From positions 1 to 44,607 of the forward strand of contig JAKATW010000129.1 of the NCBI GenBank assembly GCA_021827945.1: a DNA stretch of 44,607 nucleotides, written 5' to 3'. Every line of letters begins with the position of its first letter. Positions within the stretch are counted from its first letter, which is position 1. This document shows, piece after piece, positions 18,683 through 29,039 of the stretch. Below the pieces are notes generated by a model that did not search any database, was not told the origin of the DNA, and saw nothing but the letters and a program-made list of their open reading frames with translations. The DNA comes from Thermoplasmata archaeon (GTDB taxonomy: Archaea > Thermoplasmatota > Thermoplasmata > Thermoplasmatales > GCA-001856825). A program made the position numbers and the translations under genes.

Positions 18683-19534
18683 ATGAGAATGAATCTTACA
18701 GTTGAGTCTTACATGACCAAGAAGCCTTTTACGCTAAAATTACCAGCTTCAGTATCCGATGCTATGCAAGTTATGGCCAGCAAAGATGTCGCTGCAGTGC
18801 CGGTACTTGATCCGAAGGGAAACTACGCAGGTATAGTCTCGAGGAGAGATATACTGGAGCATCCAAAGGAAGATGAACTTTCACTACTTATGAGAACTGA
18901 TTTTCCCACTCTAAGCTCCAAGGATCCGCTTGACAAGGCAGTCTCTATATTCACGAAGATCCTGAGAAGACACCTGGTCATTGTAGACAACAAGAAGATT
19001 GCAGGAATCATAACACCATACGATATACTCGACGCAGTCATCTCCAGGAAGATAGATACTCCAATAACCAAGCTGGTAACTCGAACTGCTATTCCACTTC
19101 ACATCAAGTCCACTGCGAAGATGGTGGAAAGGGTAATCAAGCTCACGAAAGTCACTGCATTTCCCGTGCTTGACAATAACGGGAATCTGACTGGACTCGT
19201 CACAGAGAGAGATCTGCTCAACGGTGCGAATCTCGATTCCAAGACAGTCTCTACCCAACTAGGAATCGGAGAGGACGATGATGCATGGAGTTGGGAAAGC
19301 CTGAGGGATGTCTACACCTTCTACTACACGATAAGGGATCTTGAGATTCCTAATGTTGAAGTGGAAAAAATAATGGTAAAGAGCCCAATTTCGATATTCG
19401 AGGGCGCTTCTGCTTACGACGCGGCGAAGATCATGAAAAAGAACAAATTTACTCAACTTCCCGTAAGAGATGTTGACGATGAATTGAGCGGAATGGTTTA
19501 TGACTTTGACGTCATATCTTCATTGATAAAATGA
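18683..19534 (+). CDS. CBS-domain protein (four CBS repeats)
   Basis: Repeated AxxxMxxxxVxxxPVxDxxGxxxGIVxxRDIL units. Confidence 0.93.
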   Translation: MRMNLTVESYMTKKPFTLKLPASVSDAMQVMASKDVAAVPVLDPKGNYAGIVSRRDILEHPKEDELSLLMRTDFPTLSSKDPLDKAVSIFTKILRRHLVIVDNKKIAGIITPYDILDAVISRKIDTPITKLVTRTAIPLHIKSTAKMVERVIKLTKVTAFPVLDNNGNLTGLVTERDLLNGANLDSKTVSTQLGIGEDDDAWSWESLRDVYTFYYTIRDLEIPNVEVEKIMVKSPISIFEGASAYDAAKIMKKNKFTQLPVRDVDDELSGMVYDFDVISSLIK

Positions 19535-21174
19535 AGGGTGTGGATCAGGAAGAGATATCGAGAAGAAGAGGCATCTATTTCCCGGGATTCGGGATATATG
19601 GTGGCCTTTCTGGCCTATTCGATTATGGTCCATACGGTTCACGAATTAAAGACAGGGTGATCCGATTATGGAAAGAGATGATGTTTTCGGAAGGAAATGT
19701 AGCTGAATTTGATGGCACGACCATAACCCACACGCAGGTTCTGAAGGCTTCGGGACACTACGACAGATTCTTCGACTATTCAGTGGAATGCACTAAGTGC
19801 CACACCAAGTATCGGGCTGACGACCTTGTAGAAAAAGCTGGCATACCTGTCACACTTAACAGGCAGTGGCTTCAGGATAGGATAAAGGAGCTGGGTATAC
19901 TGTGCGAAAAGTGCAAGGGTGAACTCGGAGAGGTCAAGATTCAAAAATTGATGTTTCAGGTAGATCAGGGAGAAGATACGGAACCCCTGTTCCTGAGGCC
20001 TGAAACGGCACAGGGTATGTTCATCAACTTCAAGGAATACTACAGGTTCTTCAGGGAAAAGATGCCGTTTGCAATGATTACAGTTGGAAGGGGATACAGG
20101 AACGAAATTTCTCCTAGGAGAGCCCTCTACAGGTTGAGAGAGTTCAACATGATGGAGTGCGAATCTTTCTTTGACCCGGAGAACGAGAAGTGGATTCACG
20201 ATCCAGAGAGTCAGATAAGGGTGACGTTCTTGACGAGAGAGGGGAGGGAGATTAAAGCCAGCCCACTGGAAGCGCACGAAAAGGGGGTAGTGAAGAGCCA
20301 TCCTATGGCTTATTTCATGGGACTGGCATTGAGATTCTACTCGAGCGTGGGCATTGATCTGGAGCGACTCAGGTTCAGACAGCACAAGAAGGAAGAGCTC
20401 AGTCATTATTCTTCCGAGACGTGGGATGCAGAGGCTCTTACAGACATTGGATGGATAGAGATCACGGGTATCGCACACAGGGGGAACTATGACCTCACAA
20501 ACCACATCAAATCTTCAGGCAAAGACCTCTACGCTCAAAGAGTAATCCCTAAGAAAGAGGTAGTTCAGAAAACAAAGGAAATAGACTATCAAAAAATCAA
20601 GTCAGATTACGCCGAATCGTCCGCGAAGATAATAAATGCTATCAAGGAAGGCAGGAAAGAACTAGATATGGACGGTAAGACGGTTGATCTGGCTGTATAT
20701 ACAAATGAAAGAGAAGAGAAAGTCACAGTGGATAGGGAGAATTTCATTCCGACGGTGATAGAACCTGCGTTTGGTCTGGACAGGATCATGTACACAATCC
20801 TAGATCACAATCTTTCAGTGAGGGAGGAGTCTGGCTACGTCTGGTTGAAAATTCCTTACGGAATCTCCCCTTACGATGCGGCAGTTCTTCCGCTCATGAA
20901 CAAGGATGATCTAGACTCAAGGGCTAACACGATTTTTGAAAGCCTTCTCAAAATGAAGTTTTCCGTTCTTTACGATGATTCCGGCTCTATAGGAAAAAGA
21001 TATTCGAGGTACGATGAGGTTGGAGTCCTGTACTGCATAACGGTAGACTATGATAGCTTAGAGAAAGGTGATGTCACTATCAGGCACAGAGACACGAGGG
21101 AACAGATCAGAATCAAGATCGACGACATCCCGAGATATCTTGGTACTAACCCATGGAATGGGAAGACAAACTGA
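19531..21174 (+). CDS. glyS: Glycyl-tRNA synthetase (archaeal/eukaryotic dimeric type)
   Basis: GGLSGLFDYGPYGSRIK, LRPETAQGMFINFKEYY, RNEISPRRALYRLREFNMMECESFFDP, EPAFGLDRIMY; ATGA overlap with the CBS gene. Confidence 0.97.
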   Translation: MKGVDQEEISRRRGIYFPGFGIYGGLSGLFDYGPYGSRIKDRVIRLWKEMMFSEGNVAEFDGTTITHTQVLKASGHYDRFFDYSVECTKCHTKYRADDLVEKAGIPVTLNRQWLQDRIKELGILCEKCKGELGEVKIQKLMFQVDQGEDTEPLFLRPETAQGMFINFKEYYRFFREKMPFAMITVGRGYRNEISPRRALYRLREFNMMECESFFDPENEKWIHDPESQIRVTFLTREGREIKASPLEAHEKGVVKSHPMAYFMGLALRFYSSVGIDLERLRFRQHKKEELSHYSSETWDAEALTDIGWIEITGIAHRGNYDLTNHIKSSGKDLYAQRVIPKKEVVQKTKEIDYQKIKSDYAESSAKIINAIKEGRKELDMDGKTVDLAVYTNEREEKVTVDRENFIPTVIEPAFGLDRIMYTILDHNLSVREESGYVWLKIPYGISPYDAAVLPLMNKDDLDSRANTIFESLLKMKFSVLYDDSGSIGKRYSRYDEVGVLYCITVDYDSLEKGDVTIRHRDTREQIRIKIDDIPRYLGTNPWNGKTN

Positions 21175-21899
21175 TTAAGGCACTTGAGGAATCAATTTCT
21201 GAGGTTCCAGAACCAGCAGGAGTTCTGTTTTCTGGCGGCCTGGATAGTTCCCTTCTGGCATTTCTTCTTCACAGAATCGGCAAAGAGATTCATCTCTATT
21301 CGTCTTGCACCAGCGAATCTCATGATGTGGAATGGGCACCGCGGGCAGCCGAGTTACTAGGTCTGCGAACAGATATGATCATAAAGACCGATCAGCAAGC
21401 AATTGATGGCATTTCAGAGTTGAAGGCGAGAACCGGAGAAACAAATCCACTAATGTTGCTGATAGAGATTCCCCTTTACTTTATCAGCCAGGATGCTAGT
21501 GAGTCCCTTCTCCTGACTGGTCAGGGGGCCGATGAACTCTTCCTGGGCTATAAGAAGTACGAAAAGGATGATACTTCCAGGACAGACATCAGGAAGGTAC
21601 TTGATTCCGTTATCCCACTGGAGGAAAGAATAGCTTCACTTGGTGGCAAGAAAATGATCTACCCTTATGTTAATGAAAAGATCGTGGAATTGGCTTCAAA
21701 TATCCCGAACGACCTGAAATTAAGAGACGGCTCAAGAAAATACATCCTGAGGTCCGCAGCCTCTAAAGTCAACTTGAGTGGCGAGATAGCGTGGAAACAG
21801 AAGAAGGCAGCCCAGTACTCCTCAGGATTCAAGGACGCAATTGAAAGGGCTGCGAGAAGACGAGGAAGGTCTCTTCACGAATTCATCAGCGAGTTATAA
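21153..21899 (+). CDS. Asparagine synthase-like (AsnB synthetase domain only) PP-loop protein
   Basis: LFSGGLDSSLLAFLL PP-loop; LLTGQGADELFLGYKKY; KQKKAAQYSSG; no glutaminase domain. Confidence 0.88.
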   Translation: MEWEDKLIKALEESISEVPEPAGVLFSGGLDSSLLAFLLHRIGKEIHLYSSCTSESHDVEWAPRAAELLGLRTDMIIKTDQQAIDGISELKARTGETNPLMLLIEIPLYFISQDASESLLLTGQGADELFLGYKKYEKDDTSRTDIRKVLDSVIPLEERIASLGGKKMIYPYVNEKIVELASNIPNDLKLRDGSRKYILRSAASKVNLSGEIAWKQKKAAQYSSGFKDAIERAARRRGRSLHEFISEL

Positions 21900-23158
21900 C
21901 GGTCGAATATCTTCTCGTTTTTCATTCTGAGATCATCAAGGTCCATCCCTTGATATTTTCCCTGTGAGTAAAGCAACTTTCCATTCACTATGGTGTGCTC
22001 GACATCATTGCCGTTTGATGAATATATCAGTATCCTCTCCGCATTATCCTTCCTCAGTGGAATCTGTCCCACTCCACCCCCGACAATGGTGACGTCTGCA
22101 AGAGCTCCCTCCCTGAGAATACCAGAGTTCTTTCCAAGTACCTTCCAGGGATTCTTCGTCATGAAATCTAAGACCTGTGAAGGCGGAAATACGGCTCCTT
22201 CTTCCCTGTAGTTCTTCTGGAGCAGCGAAGCAAGTTTGGCATTTTCCAGCATGTCCATCGAATTTCCTGTTGCCGCAGAGTCGGTTCCTAGAGTAAAATT
22301 GATGCCGTGCTGGATCATCTCTATCGCGGGAACGAAATTTCCATTCGCAAGTTTCATGTTGCTGACTGGATTGTTCACTACTGTCATTCCAATCCTTCCC
22401 ATTATCTTGATTTCGTTGAGGGTGACGTATATTGCATGGGCAGCGATTAAACGGTTGCTCAGGAATCCAAGGCCCTCGAGATATTCTACCGGTCTCTTCT
22501 TCTCCTTCTTAACTACATCGTATACTTCCCTCCTATTCTCGCTTAGATGGATCGTGTAAGGTAGGTCATATCTGTCAGCTATTTCCTTAGAAGCCATCAG
22601 ATCGTCCCTGTCACAGGAATATATCCCATGAGGGGCTGGAAGCGGTGTGACCAGTTCATCTCCTCTGAATTTCTTGATGAATTCCTCAGCGTTCTTGAGT
22701 GGCTCTCCCTTCTGCGTAGTCTGGTTCTTGTTGACGATGCTCCATCCAAGGTATGAACGTATTCCAGCCTCCTTGGCGGCCTTTGCAACCATATCTTCTC
22801 CATAGTACATATCTAGGAATGTGGTCGTTCCCTTTCGCAGCATCTCCGCGATTCCGAGTTTGCTTCCATAGTAAACATCTTCGTCAGTTCTCACTGCATC
22901 AAGCTTGAATCCGGCTTCCAAAAATTTTGAAAACTGCATGTCATCCAGAAGCGTTCTCATGTTGGTCATCGACACGTGATTGTGCATGTTGACAAATCCC
23001 GGAGAGACTATCTTGTTCTCGCAATTCACAACGTATTCTGATTCAACTCTGATCTTCTCCGCAATCTGTGAAATCTGATTGCCATCTATGAACAAGTCCA
23101 TTCTCTTGGGTGAATGGTCTTCTGTTAAGAGAATACCGCCCTTAAGCAGGATCTGCAT
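21875..23158 (-). CDS. Amidohydrolase (S-adenosylhomocysteine / 5'-methylthioadenosine / 5'-deoxyadenosine deaminase type)
   Basis: VSPGFVNMHNHVSMTNMRTLL, YTIHLSENRREV, LIAAHAIYVT, FTLGTDSAATGNSMDML. Confidence 0.9.
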   Translation of the reverse strand: MQILLKGGILLTEDHSPKRMDLFIDGNQISQIAEKIRVESEYVVNCENKIVSPGFVNMHNHVSMTNMRTLLDDMQFSKFLEAGFKLDAVRTDEDVYYGSKLGIAEMLRKGTTTFLDMYYGEDMVAKAAKEAGIRSYLGWSIVNKNQTTQKGEPLKNAEEFIKKFRGDELVTPLPAPHGIYSCDRDDLMASKEIADRYDLPYTIHLSENRREVYDVVKKEKKRPVEYLEGLGFLSNRLIAAHAIYVTLNEIKIMGRIGMTVVNNPVSNMKLANGNFVPAIEMIQHGINFTLGTDSAATGNSMDMLENAKLASLLQKNYREEGAVFPPSQVLDFMTKNPWKVLGKNSGILREGALADVTIVGGGVGQIPLRKDNAERILIYSSNGNDVEHTIVNGKLLYSQGKYQGMDLDDLRMKNEKIFDRYNSLMNS

Positions 23159-23186
23159 GATTTGCTATGACCTTTTCTTATAAATC

Positions 23187-24251
23187 CTATGCGAAAAGGA
23201 TGAGATAACCAAATAATGCAGTAATCACAAGGAATAGGAATGAATATTTGTTGAACTTCAAGAAATTCTTCCCAGACAGGTTTCGAAGCGCAATGATGTT
23301 CGCAAGAGACGCGACTACAGTCCCATTTCCACCGATGTTGACCCCATAGGACAGAACTGCAAACGAAGACACCTTTCCGAAGAGTACAGTTGTTGGTACG
23401 TTGGATATCACCTGGGACAGGAGCATTGAAGAAAAGAACGTCTGCACCCCTCCTCCGAATGTAGGGATGGTGATCAGCAACCTGATAGAATTCATTACAA
23501 GAAATATCAGAATAAAGACCACTATGAGCACGTAGTCAACCTTTACAACGGTCTGTGGTTCGAAAAGGAGTAGGGAAATTATAGAGACCAGAATCACTCC
23601 AAGAAAGAGGTAGATAGTCGCGTTCAGTAGCATTCCCACGATCGTGATAAGTAACAGGGCCAGGTAAAGACCAAAAAAGTAGAAGTGCGGTCTTGGCCCC
23701 GTTTCGTGGGACTCGAGCTTATCGTCCTTGAATATCACAGAGAATAGAAGTAAGATCGCAAGAGAGACAATGAAGATTGGTGTCATCGTCCTTACAAATT
23801 CGAATAAATTGAGGGAGTACAGTCGGTACATTATTATGTTCTGAGGATTCCCGAATGGCATCAGCATAGAGCCAACATTTGCTGCAATAGCCTGAAATAT
23901 GATGACATCGTCAATGTTCTTCCCGGCAAATTTGCCTATTGTGATTGTTATGGGAATGAGAACAAGGAGTGAAACGTCATTGGTAAGGAACATTGCCATG
24001 AAGGATGTGAGAAGAACTGATACTATCATCAATTTTCTCCTCCCTTTCGTCACCTTCATTATCCTGTATGCAACGAAGTTCAGACCCCCGGAATACATGA
24101 GCCCGGTATTAACAACAATGAGTGACGAAAGTATTGCGATGGTGTTCCAGTCGACCAGGCCTGCAGAGTATATGCTTTTCCTCAGAAGGATGATTACTGC
24201 ATATGCCAAACCAAGCACTAGGAGGAGGAGCTTGTTAACTGTGATTTTCAT
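23187..24251 (-). CDS. ArsB/NhaD/SLC13-like ion permease
   Basis: TM-rich; MAMFLTNDVSLLVLIPITITIG, IAANVGSMLMPFGNPQNIIMY, NVPTTVLFG. Confidence 0.85.
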   Translation of the reverse strand: MKITVNKLLLLVLGLAYAVIILLRKSIYSAGLVDWNTIAILSSLIVVNTGLMYSGGLNFVAYRIMKVTKGRRKLMIVSVLLTSFMAMFLTNDVSLLVLIPITITIGKFAGKNIDDVIIFQAIAANVGSMLMPFGNPQNIIMYRLYSLNLFEFVRTMTPIFIVSLAILLLFSVIFKDDKLESHETGPRPHFYFFGLYLALLLITIVGMLLNATIYLFLGVILVSIISLLLFEPQTVVKVDYVLIVVFILIFLVMNSIRLLITIPTFGGGVQTFFSSMLLSQVISNVPTTVLFGKVSSFAVLSYGVNIGGNGTVVASLANIIALRNLSGKNFLKFNKYSFLFLVITALFGYLILFA

Positions 24252-24593
24252 TTACAGTGTGTTCTTCAGGATCGCGTCCAGCTCCGGTCCAATGGTCTTG
24301 AGTATGGACATAACCAACTCATTCCTGAACGATTCTGGCATAGAAATCAGGCCAAGTTCAGCCACAACTTTGAGTATCTTTCCCTGTGCCCCGGCCTCGA
24401 GAAGTTTGCCCCTCGTATAGTCCATAATCGCCTCCTTCAATTCCTCTTCCATCCTTGGATTGGCCTTGAGTTTCTCCTTGATCCTCTCCTTTATCTCATC
24501 CTTGTAAAGATCCTGGATAGCTTGGACAATTATCTCGTCTGAAATCAGGAGCTTTTTTGAATCTTCGAGGATGAAACTATCGTCTTTGGCCAT
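24252..24593 (-). CDS. Conserved-looking hypothetical protein, 113 aa
   Basis: Helical charged ORF immediately upstream of the permease. Confidence 0.65.
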   Translation of the reverse strand: MAKDDSFILEDSKKLLISDEIIVQAIQDLYKDEIKERIKEKLKANPRMEEELKEAIMDYTRGKLLEAGAQGKILKVVAELGLISMPESFRNELVMSILKTIGPELDAILKNTL

Positions 24594-24645
24594 GGGAAGT
24601 TATACCTAATCGATATTATAACTATTCTTTACTTTTTCCTTATTC

Positions 24646-25044
24646 TCAAATGTCAAGCGTGACTTCGATCATAGCTGGGTCCCTGATGGCCTTGATTCTG
24701 TCGTAAGTTGCTGCCTTTACCATAATGGAACCTCTATTCCTCTTCCCTACCTGCTCTCCAAATCCCTCCCACCTCACCACACCATTGCAGAGTGTGATCT
24801 TCCTAACTCTAATAGCGAGTTGGGTCATCTCTGCTCTGTAAATCAGGTCATTCAGAAGCCTTGTCACACAGCTTTCGTCAGATTCGTATACAATCTCTGA
24901 ATTCAATTGAACGTCAGGCTGAATTTCCTTTCCATAAACCATCCTGAGCATGTGATTCGATAGTTGGAGGAGAGTGCTCTGAAACGAATTCCCCCAGGCC
25001 CTTAGCCTGACATCTGCAGTGTGTTCCAAGTTCCTTACAGGCAC
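24646..25044 (-). CDS. Archease
   Basis: NLEHTADVRLRAWGNSFQSTLLQLSNHMLRMVYG; LLNDLIYRAE; KAATYDRI; length 132 aa. Confidence 0.92.
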   Translation of the reverse strand: MPVRNLEHTADVRLRAWGNSFQSTLLQLSNHMLRMVYGKEIQPDVQLNSEIVYESDESCVTRLLNDLIYRAEMTQLAIRVRKITLCNGVVRWEGFGEQVGKRNRGSIMVKAATYDRIKAIRDPAMIEVTLDI

Positions 25045-25073
25045 CCCTTGAGATTAAAATGGGAAATAAAACA

Positions 25074-26615
25074 CTATTGAGACTTATTCTTCAGTTCTTC
25101 AACTGCGTATTTGAAGAGCTTCTTGAAATTGACCATGTTCAGGATTTCAACAAGTTCCTCCCTCGAAATGGTCTTCGATGCGAGAAGGAGGCCTATGTAC
25201 GCAACGACGTAGAGTAACAAAAGGCCGATGAGAACCAGGAGGGGCAGACGTAGCAGACTATGCAAGAAGAGGTAGTACAGCAATCCTAGGAGTATTGCCA
25301 TTACGGATCCCTTCAGTGCCTTATATGTTATCGGAATCTTTACTTCTCTCATAAGAGCAACGGCAGATCCGATAAATAGTACTATCCCTGAAAACAGGTA
25401 TGAGTATGCGGCCCCGTTGACGCCAAGACCCGCAAACCTAAAGTCAGCGAGGGATCTTGGAATAAGGACGATGTCTAGCACTATAAACAGAGTATATGCC
25501 AGAGTGTTCAGAGTCCCAGAAATTTTCGTCTTTTCCACAGCATTGAAATGCGTCCAGAACGGTATTGACATAGTCCAGAACCACGACCCAACCAGCATGA
25601 TCTGAAATGCAAAGCTGTATGGGATTGCTGCAGAGCTCAAAAGATTCAGAACCGGCGCTGCGAGTACGGCAATAAACGCTGTGAGTGGAGTGACAAGGAC
25701 TGTCAGATACTTTACCGTCTGTCCCATCGTTTTGCCATAATCCCCGTTTGCAACGTGCAGCGAAGTTAGAATCGGGAGAATGAGGATCGTAACTGACATA
25801 GTAAACCCCGTAATCATCAGAATGTATCTATAATCAGTCGCGAATCCTGCGGATTGGTCGGCTCCGTATGCAAAGAACACCAGTATCTGTGCTAAATTGG
25901 CAGCAACGGCAGTTGTGAATGCTACTCCAATGAGCGGATACGAATACCTCAGATAGGTCTTGATGGTCTCGAGCTTCGGCATTCTGAAATTCCACGGCAT
26001 TCCTACTACAAAGCTGAGGATTGCATAGACAGCATAGGAAATTGAGTAGGATATTGATATCAAGAGAGCCATCTGATAAAGTCCAGATGATGATGACGGG
26101 AAATGAAAAACGTTCATGTGAATGAGCACGAAGACTGCTATAAATCTCGTGATTGACTCCATTATTGGTGGGAAAGACATCTTGAATGCCTCCTGTGTAC
26201 CGGTGAAGAATGCACGGTTTGCCTGTATATAGGGCAACCCCACAAAATACGGAATCAGAAGCAGGAGACTCAGGTAGACAAGAGGCGATTCAAATGCCTG
26301 ATGGAATACTCTGGTCCAGATGAAGACCGCGAGGAAGATGACTCCTACATAGACCAGAGTCAGAAGGACCTTCATGAAAATGAGCGCGTTGTTGTATTCA
26401 TTCCTGTCCTTTCCGGCTGCGATCATTCTGACGTGAGCGGTGTTTATTCCCAGGTCAGAAACGAATGAAAAGACCAGGCCAAATGAGAGCGCCGCAGAAA
26501 ATAGACCCCATGTATGAAAACCCGCATCTCTCAGGATCAGGACCATCGTAAGGAACCCAACTATCAGTCCTAGTCCGTTCTGCAATAGAATCCAAGCTGG
26601 TTTGGAAGTTTCCAT
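25074..26615 (-). CDS. Oligosaccharide flippase / polysaccharide biosynthesis (Wzx/MATE-like) protein
   Basis: 12-14 TM segments; flippase pattern with FVSDLGINTAHVRMIAAGKD near the N-terminus. Confidence 0.85.
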   Translation of the reverse strand: METSKPAWILLQNGLGLIVGFLTMVLILRDAGFHTWGLFSAALSFGLVFSFVSDLGINTAHVRMIAAGKDRNEYNNALIFMKVLLTLVYVGVIFLAVFIWTRVFHQAFESPLVYLSLLLLIPYFVGLPYIQANRAFFTGTQEAFKMSFPPIMESITRFIAVFVLIHMNVFHFPSSSSGLYQMALLISISYSISYAVYAILSFVVGMPWNFRMPKLETIKTYLRYSYPLIGVAFTTAVAANLAQILVFFAYGADQSAGFATDYRYILMITGFTMSVTILILPILTSLHVANGDYGKTMGQTVKYLTVLVTPLTAFIAVLAAPVLNLLSSAAIPYSFAFQIMLVGSWFWTMSIPFWTHFNAVEKTKISGTLNTLAYTLFIVLDIVLIPRSLADFRFAGLGVNGAAYSYLFSGIVLFIGSAVALMREVKIPITYKALKGSVMAILLGLLYYLFLHSLLRLPLLVLIGLLLLYVVAYIGLLLASKTISREELVEILNMVNFKKLFKYAVEELKNKSQ

Positions 26616-26649
26616 CCTTTAGGGCTTAGTAGGGAAATATAGAAAAACC

Positions 26650-27243
26650 TTGGGATTTCTAAGAAATGGTTATATTTTGGCAAACTCTTGGCCGAATGTG
26701 ATTCCCTCGTTCGTCGCATCACTAATACTGTTTATTCCCGCATTCATTGCTAACCCAAGTGCAGTGATCACGGGGGGACATCTGATCATAGACGGAGGAA
26801 AGACCTGGAAAGGGAAGAGAATATTCGGGGATCACAAGACCTGGTCAGGATTTCTAGGTGGTATAATTGCTGGAACGGCTATTGGATTGATCCTGAATTA
26901 TCTATTCCTCTATTTCAATGTCCAAGAACTGGTGTTTTCAGCATACTTGGCACCAGCGCTGGCGATGGTCCTCACTCTTTCGTTATTTTCAATGCTCGGG
27001 GATCTTGTAGGTTCATTCATCAAGAGGAGGATCGGGAGGGCCCCGGGAGCGGAATCCCTCTTCCTTGATCAGTATCCATTTGCACTCTTTGCTCTTGCAT
27101 TCTTTTACATAGCCTTCCTTCCGGAGGCCAGATCGCTATTTCCTTGGGAGGGTGTGATAGCAATACTGGTGGTCACACCACTGATTCACAGGGCAGTAAA
27201 CATCATTGGATACAAACTCAAAATGAAGAGCGTCCCTTACTGA
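26650..27243 (+). CDS. carS: CDP-2,3-bis-(O-geranylgeranyl)-sn-glycerol synthase (CDP-archaeol synthase, DUF46)
   Basis: IDGGKTWKGKRIFGDHKTWSGFLGG; FSMLGDLVGSFIKRRIGRAPGAESLFLDQYPFALFAL. Confidence 0.95.
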   Translation: MGFLRNGYILANSWPNVIPSFVASLILFIPAFIANPSAVITGGHLIIDGGKTWKGKRIFGDHKTWSGFLGGIIAGTAIGLILNYLFLYFNVQELVFSAYLAPALAMVLTLSLFSMLGDLVGSFIKRRIGRAPGAESLFLDQYPFALFALAFFYIAFLPEARSLFPWEGVIAILVVTPLIHRAVNIIGYKLKMKSVPY

Positions 27244-29039
27244 TCCAGGAAATAGTTCGTATCAGATATTACATCCTTGCTCAGGTACAGGTTTGGTAGG
27301 TCCGTTCTGAATTTCCTTGCTCTGGAATCCAGGATTACTGCGACCCCTCTCTCTTCGGGACTTCTGATCAGCCTTCCGACTGCCTGTCTCATTCTCGTTG
27401 AGGCTACCGCTTCATAGGCATATTCCCACCCTCTCTTGAATTTCATTTCATAGAAGAGCTCCATTGCGGCCGATTCTGGCGATGGAGGGGGGTATGGTAT
27501 TCCAGTCAATACAGCCACTTCTACCAATTTTCCTGGAAGATCTATTCCCTCTGATATACGACCGTTGACCACAGCAAAGAGGTTCCCACCTTTTTCCCGG
27601 AAGTCGGTAATGAGCGAGACGAATTCCTCGTTGTTCATTCCCTTCCTTTCAAAGTAGATTCTTCCCTTCATTTCCAGTTCCAGGAAGGAAGAAAGCTGCT
27701 CGTAAGAGGTACAGAATATTATCTTGTTTCGTTTGATCTTTTCAATTATCTCCTTGACATAGAAATTCATCCTTTCTCTAGATTCATCCTTGAGAGTGTA
27801 CTTGGATGTAACATCATCTACAAAGAGCACCCTCAGGTTTCTCTCGAGGTAGTCCGCCTTTATCACTACCTTCTCGGGGCCACTAAGCCCCATTTCGTCT
27901 ATGAATTTGCTGAAGGGCGAGATCGTACCCGACATGAAGAACGATTTGTAGGATTTGTCGAAGAATTTTAGGACCTCGTAGGTTTCAAGATTCATCAGGC
28001 TTATTCCAGTTGGCTCGTCGTTGTGGGAGATCATGACACGGTAATTCTCATCATCCTCCATGAGTCTTGAGGCCAGGATCGATGAGTTGTAGATATAGCT
28101 CCTTGGCAGCTTCCCTTCGCTGCTTTGTGTCTCTCTTTTTGACAGTCCGAAGTTGGCCATAAGAGAGAGCAGGTTCTTGACGTCCAGTGAGTTCATCTGG
28201 AATGCTTCCATGTAGGCTTCTGTAACCTCCTGTGTTGTGACTATCCTATCCCCCTCCTTCAGCAGGGACGACAGGGCCTCCTTAAGTGAATCCACTATGT
28301 AGGACGCATTGACCTTGTTCAGCATCATATCCCCGTACTGGTCTATCTCCTTGTAACAGTTTCCGAGACTGTTGTGTGTGAGTCGGGTGGAGAGTAAGCT
28401 CCTTGTGAGGTCAGGAATGTTGTGTGCCTCATCTGCAATCAGAATTATGTCCTTCAATTCGGCTTCCATCCATCCGAGGAATCTCTCGCGTATGAACGGG
28501 TTCAGAAAGAAGGAGTATGAAGTAACGATGATGTTTGCATCCGTCGCGAGTCTTTTCTGTGCGAAGTAAGGGCAGAATCCCTCATCGCCGACCGCGACGA
28601 AATCTTCCTGCGACATTATATGTTTCTTCCATCCCTGATCGTAATTCGTATCGTATGGGCAGCCTCCCTTGCCTTTCCTGTTTTTTTCGATCAGCACTCT
28701 ACAGAAATTGCTTTGCTCCTCTGGAGTCCCCTGGGACATTTCTGATGCCTGTTTCTTGAACAGACACATCTCGCCGCGTCCAAAAAAACTCATTACCTTT
28801 TCAATTCCAAGTTGCCTGGCTTCTCTGAGCAGGTTCTCTCCCTGGGAGTTTGTCCTCGTGAGGAAAACGATTCTCCTGTCGGGGTACCTAGACACGGCGT
28901 GAAAGAGAACAGCTATGGTTTTTCCTGAGCCCGTGGGACTCTCCAGTATTGTAGACTTCTTCTCGCTGTGTTCCAGCTTCTGGAATATCATTTCCTGCCA
29001 AGGGTATACCTCATACGGGAACTTTGGAGGTTCTTTCAA
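27237..29039 (-). CDS. XPD/Rad3/DinG-type superfamily 2 DNA helicase with Fe-S cysteines
   Basis: ESPTGSGKT, DEAHN, FFGRGEMCLFKK...NFCRVL...GGCPYD...GFCPYF cysteines, MRQAVGRLIRSPEERGVAVILDSR. Confidence 0.95.
   Translation of the reverse strand: MKEPPKFPYEVYPWQEMIFQKLEHSEKKSTILESPTGSGKTIAVLFHAVSRYPDRRIVFLTRTNSQGENLLREARQLGIEKVMSFFGRGEMCLFKKQASEMSQGTPEEQSNFCRVLIEKNRKGKGGCPYDTNYDQGWKKHIMSQEDFVAVGDEGFCPYFAQKRLATDANIIVTSYSFFLNPFIRERFLGWMEAELKDIILIADEAHNIPDLTRSLLSTRLTHNSLGNCYKEIDQYGDMMLNKVNASYIVDSLKEALSSLLKEGDRIVTTQEVTEAYMEAFQMNSLDVKNLLSLMANFGLSKRETQSSEGKLPRSYIYNSSILASRLMEDDENYRVMISHNDEPTGISLMNLETYEVLKFFDKSYKSFFMSGTISPFSKFIDEMGLSGPEKVVIKADYLERNLRVLFVDDVTSKYTLKDESRERMNFYVKEIIEKIKRNKIIFCTSYEQLSSFLELEMKGRIYFERKGMNNEEFVSLITDFREKGGNLFAVVNGRISEGIDLPGKLVEVAVLTGIPYPPPSPESAAMELFYEMKFKRGWEYAYEAVASTRMRQAVGRLIRSPEERGVAVILDSRARKFRTDLPNLYLSKDVISDTNYFLDQ

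Noticed and set aside
19780-20505. 241-aa minus-strand ORF inside glyS
   Set aside because: Antisense shadow ORF; glyS frame is unambiguous
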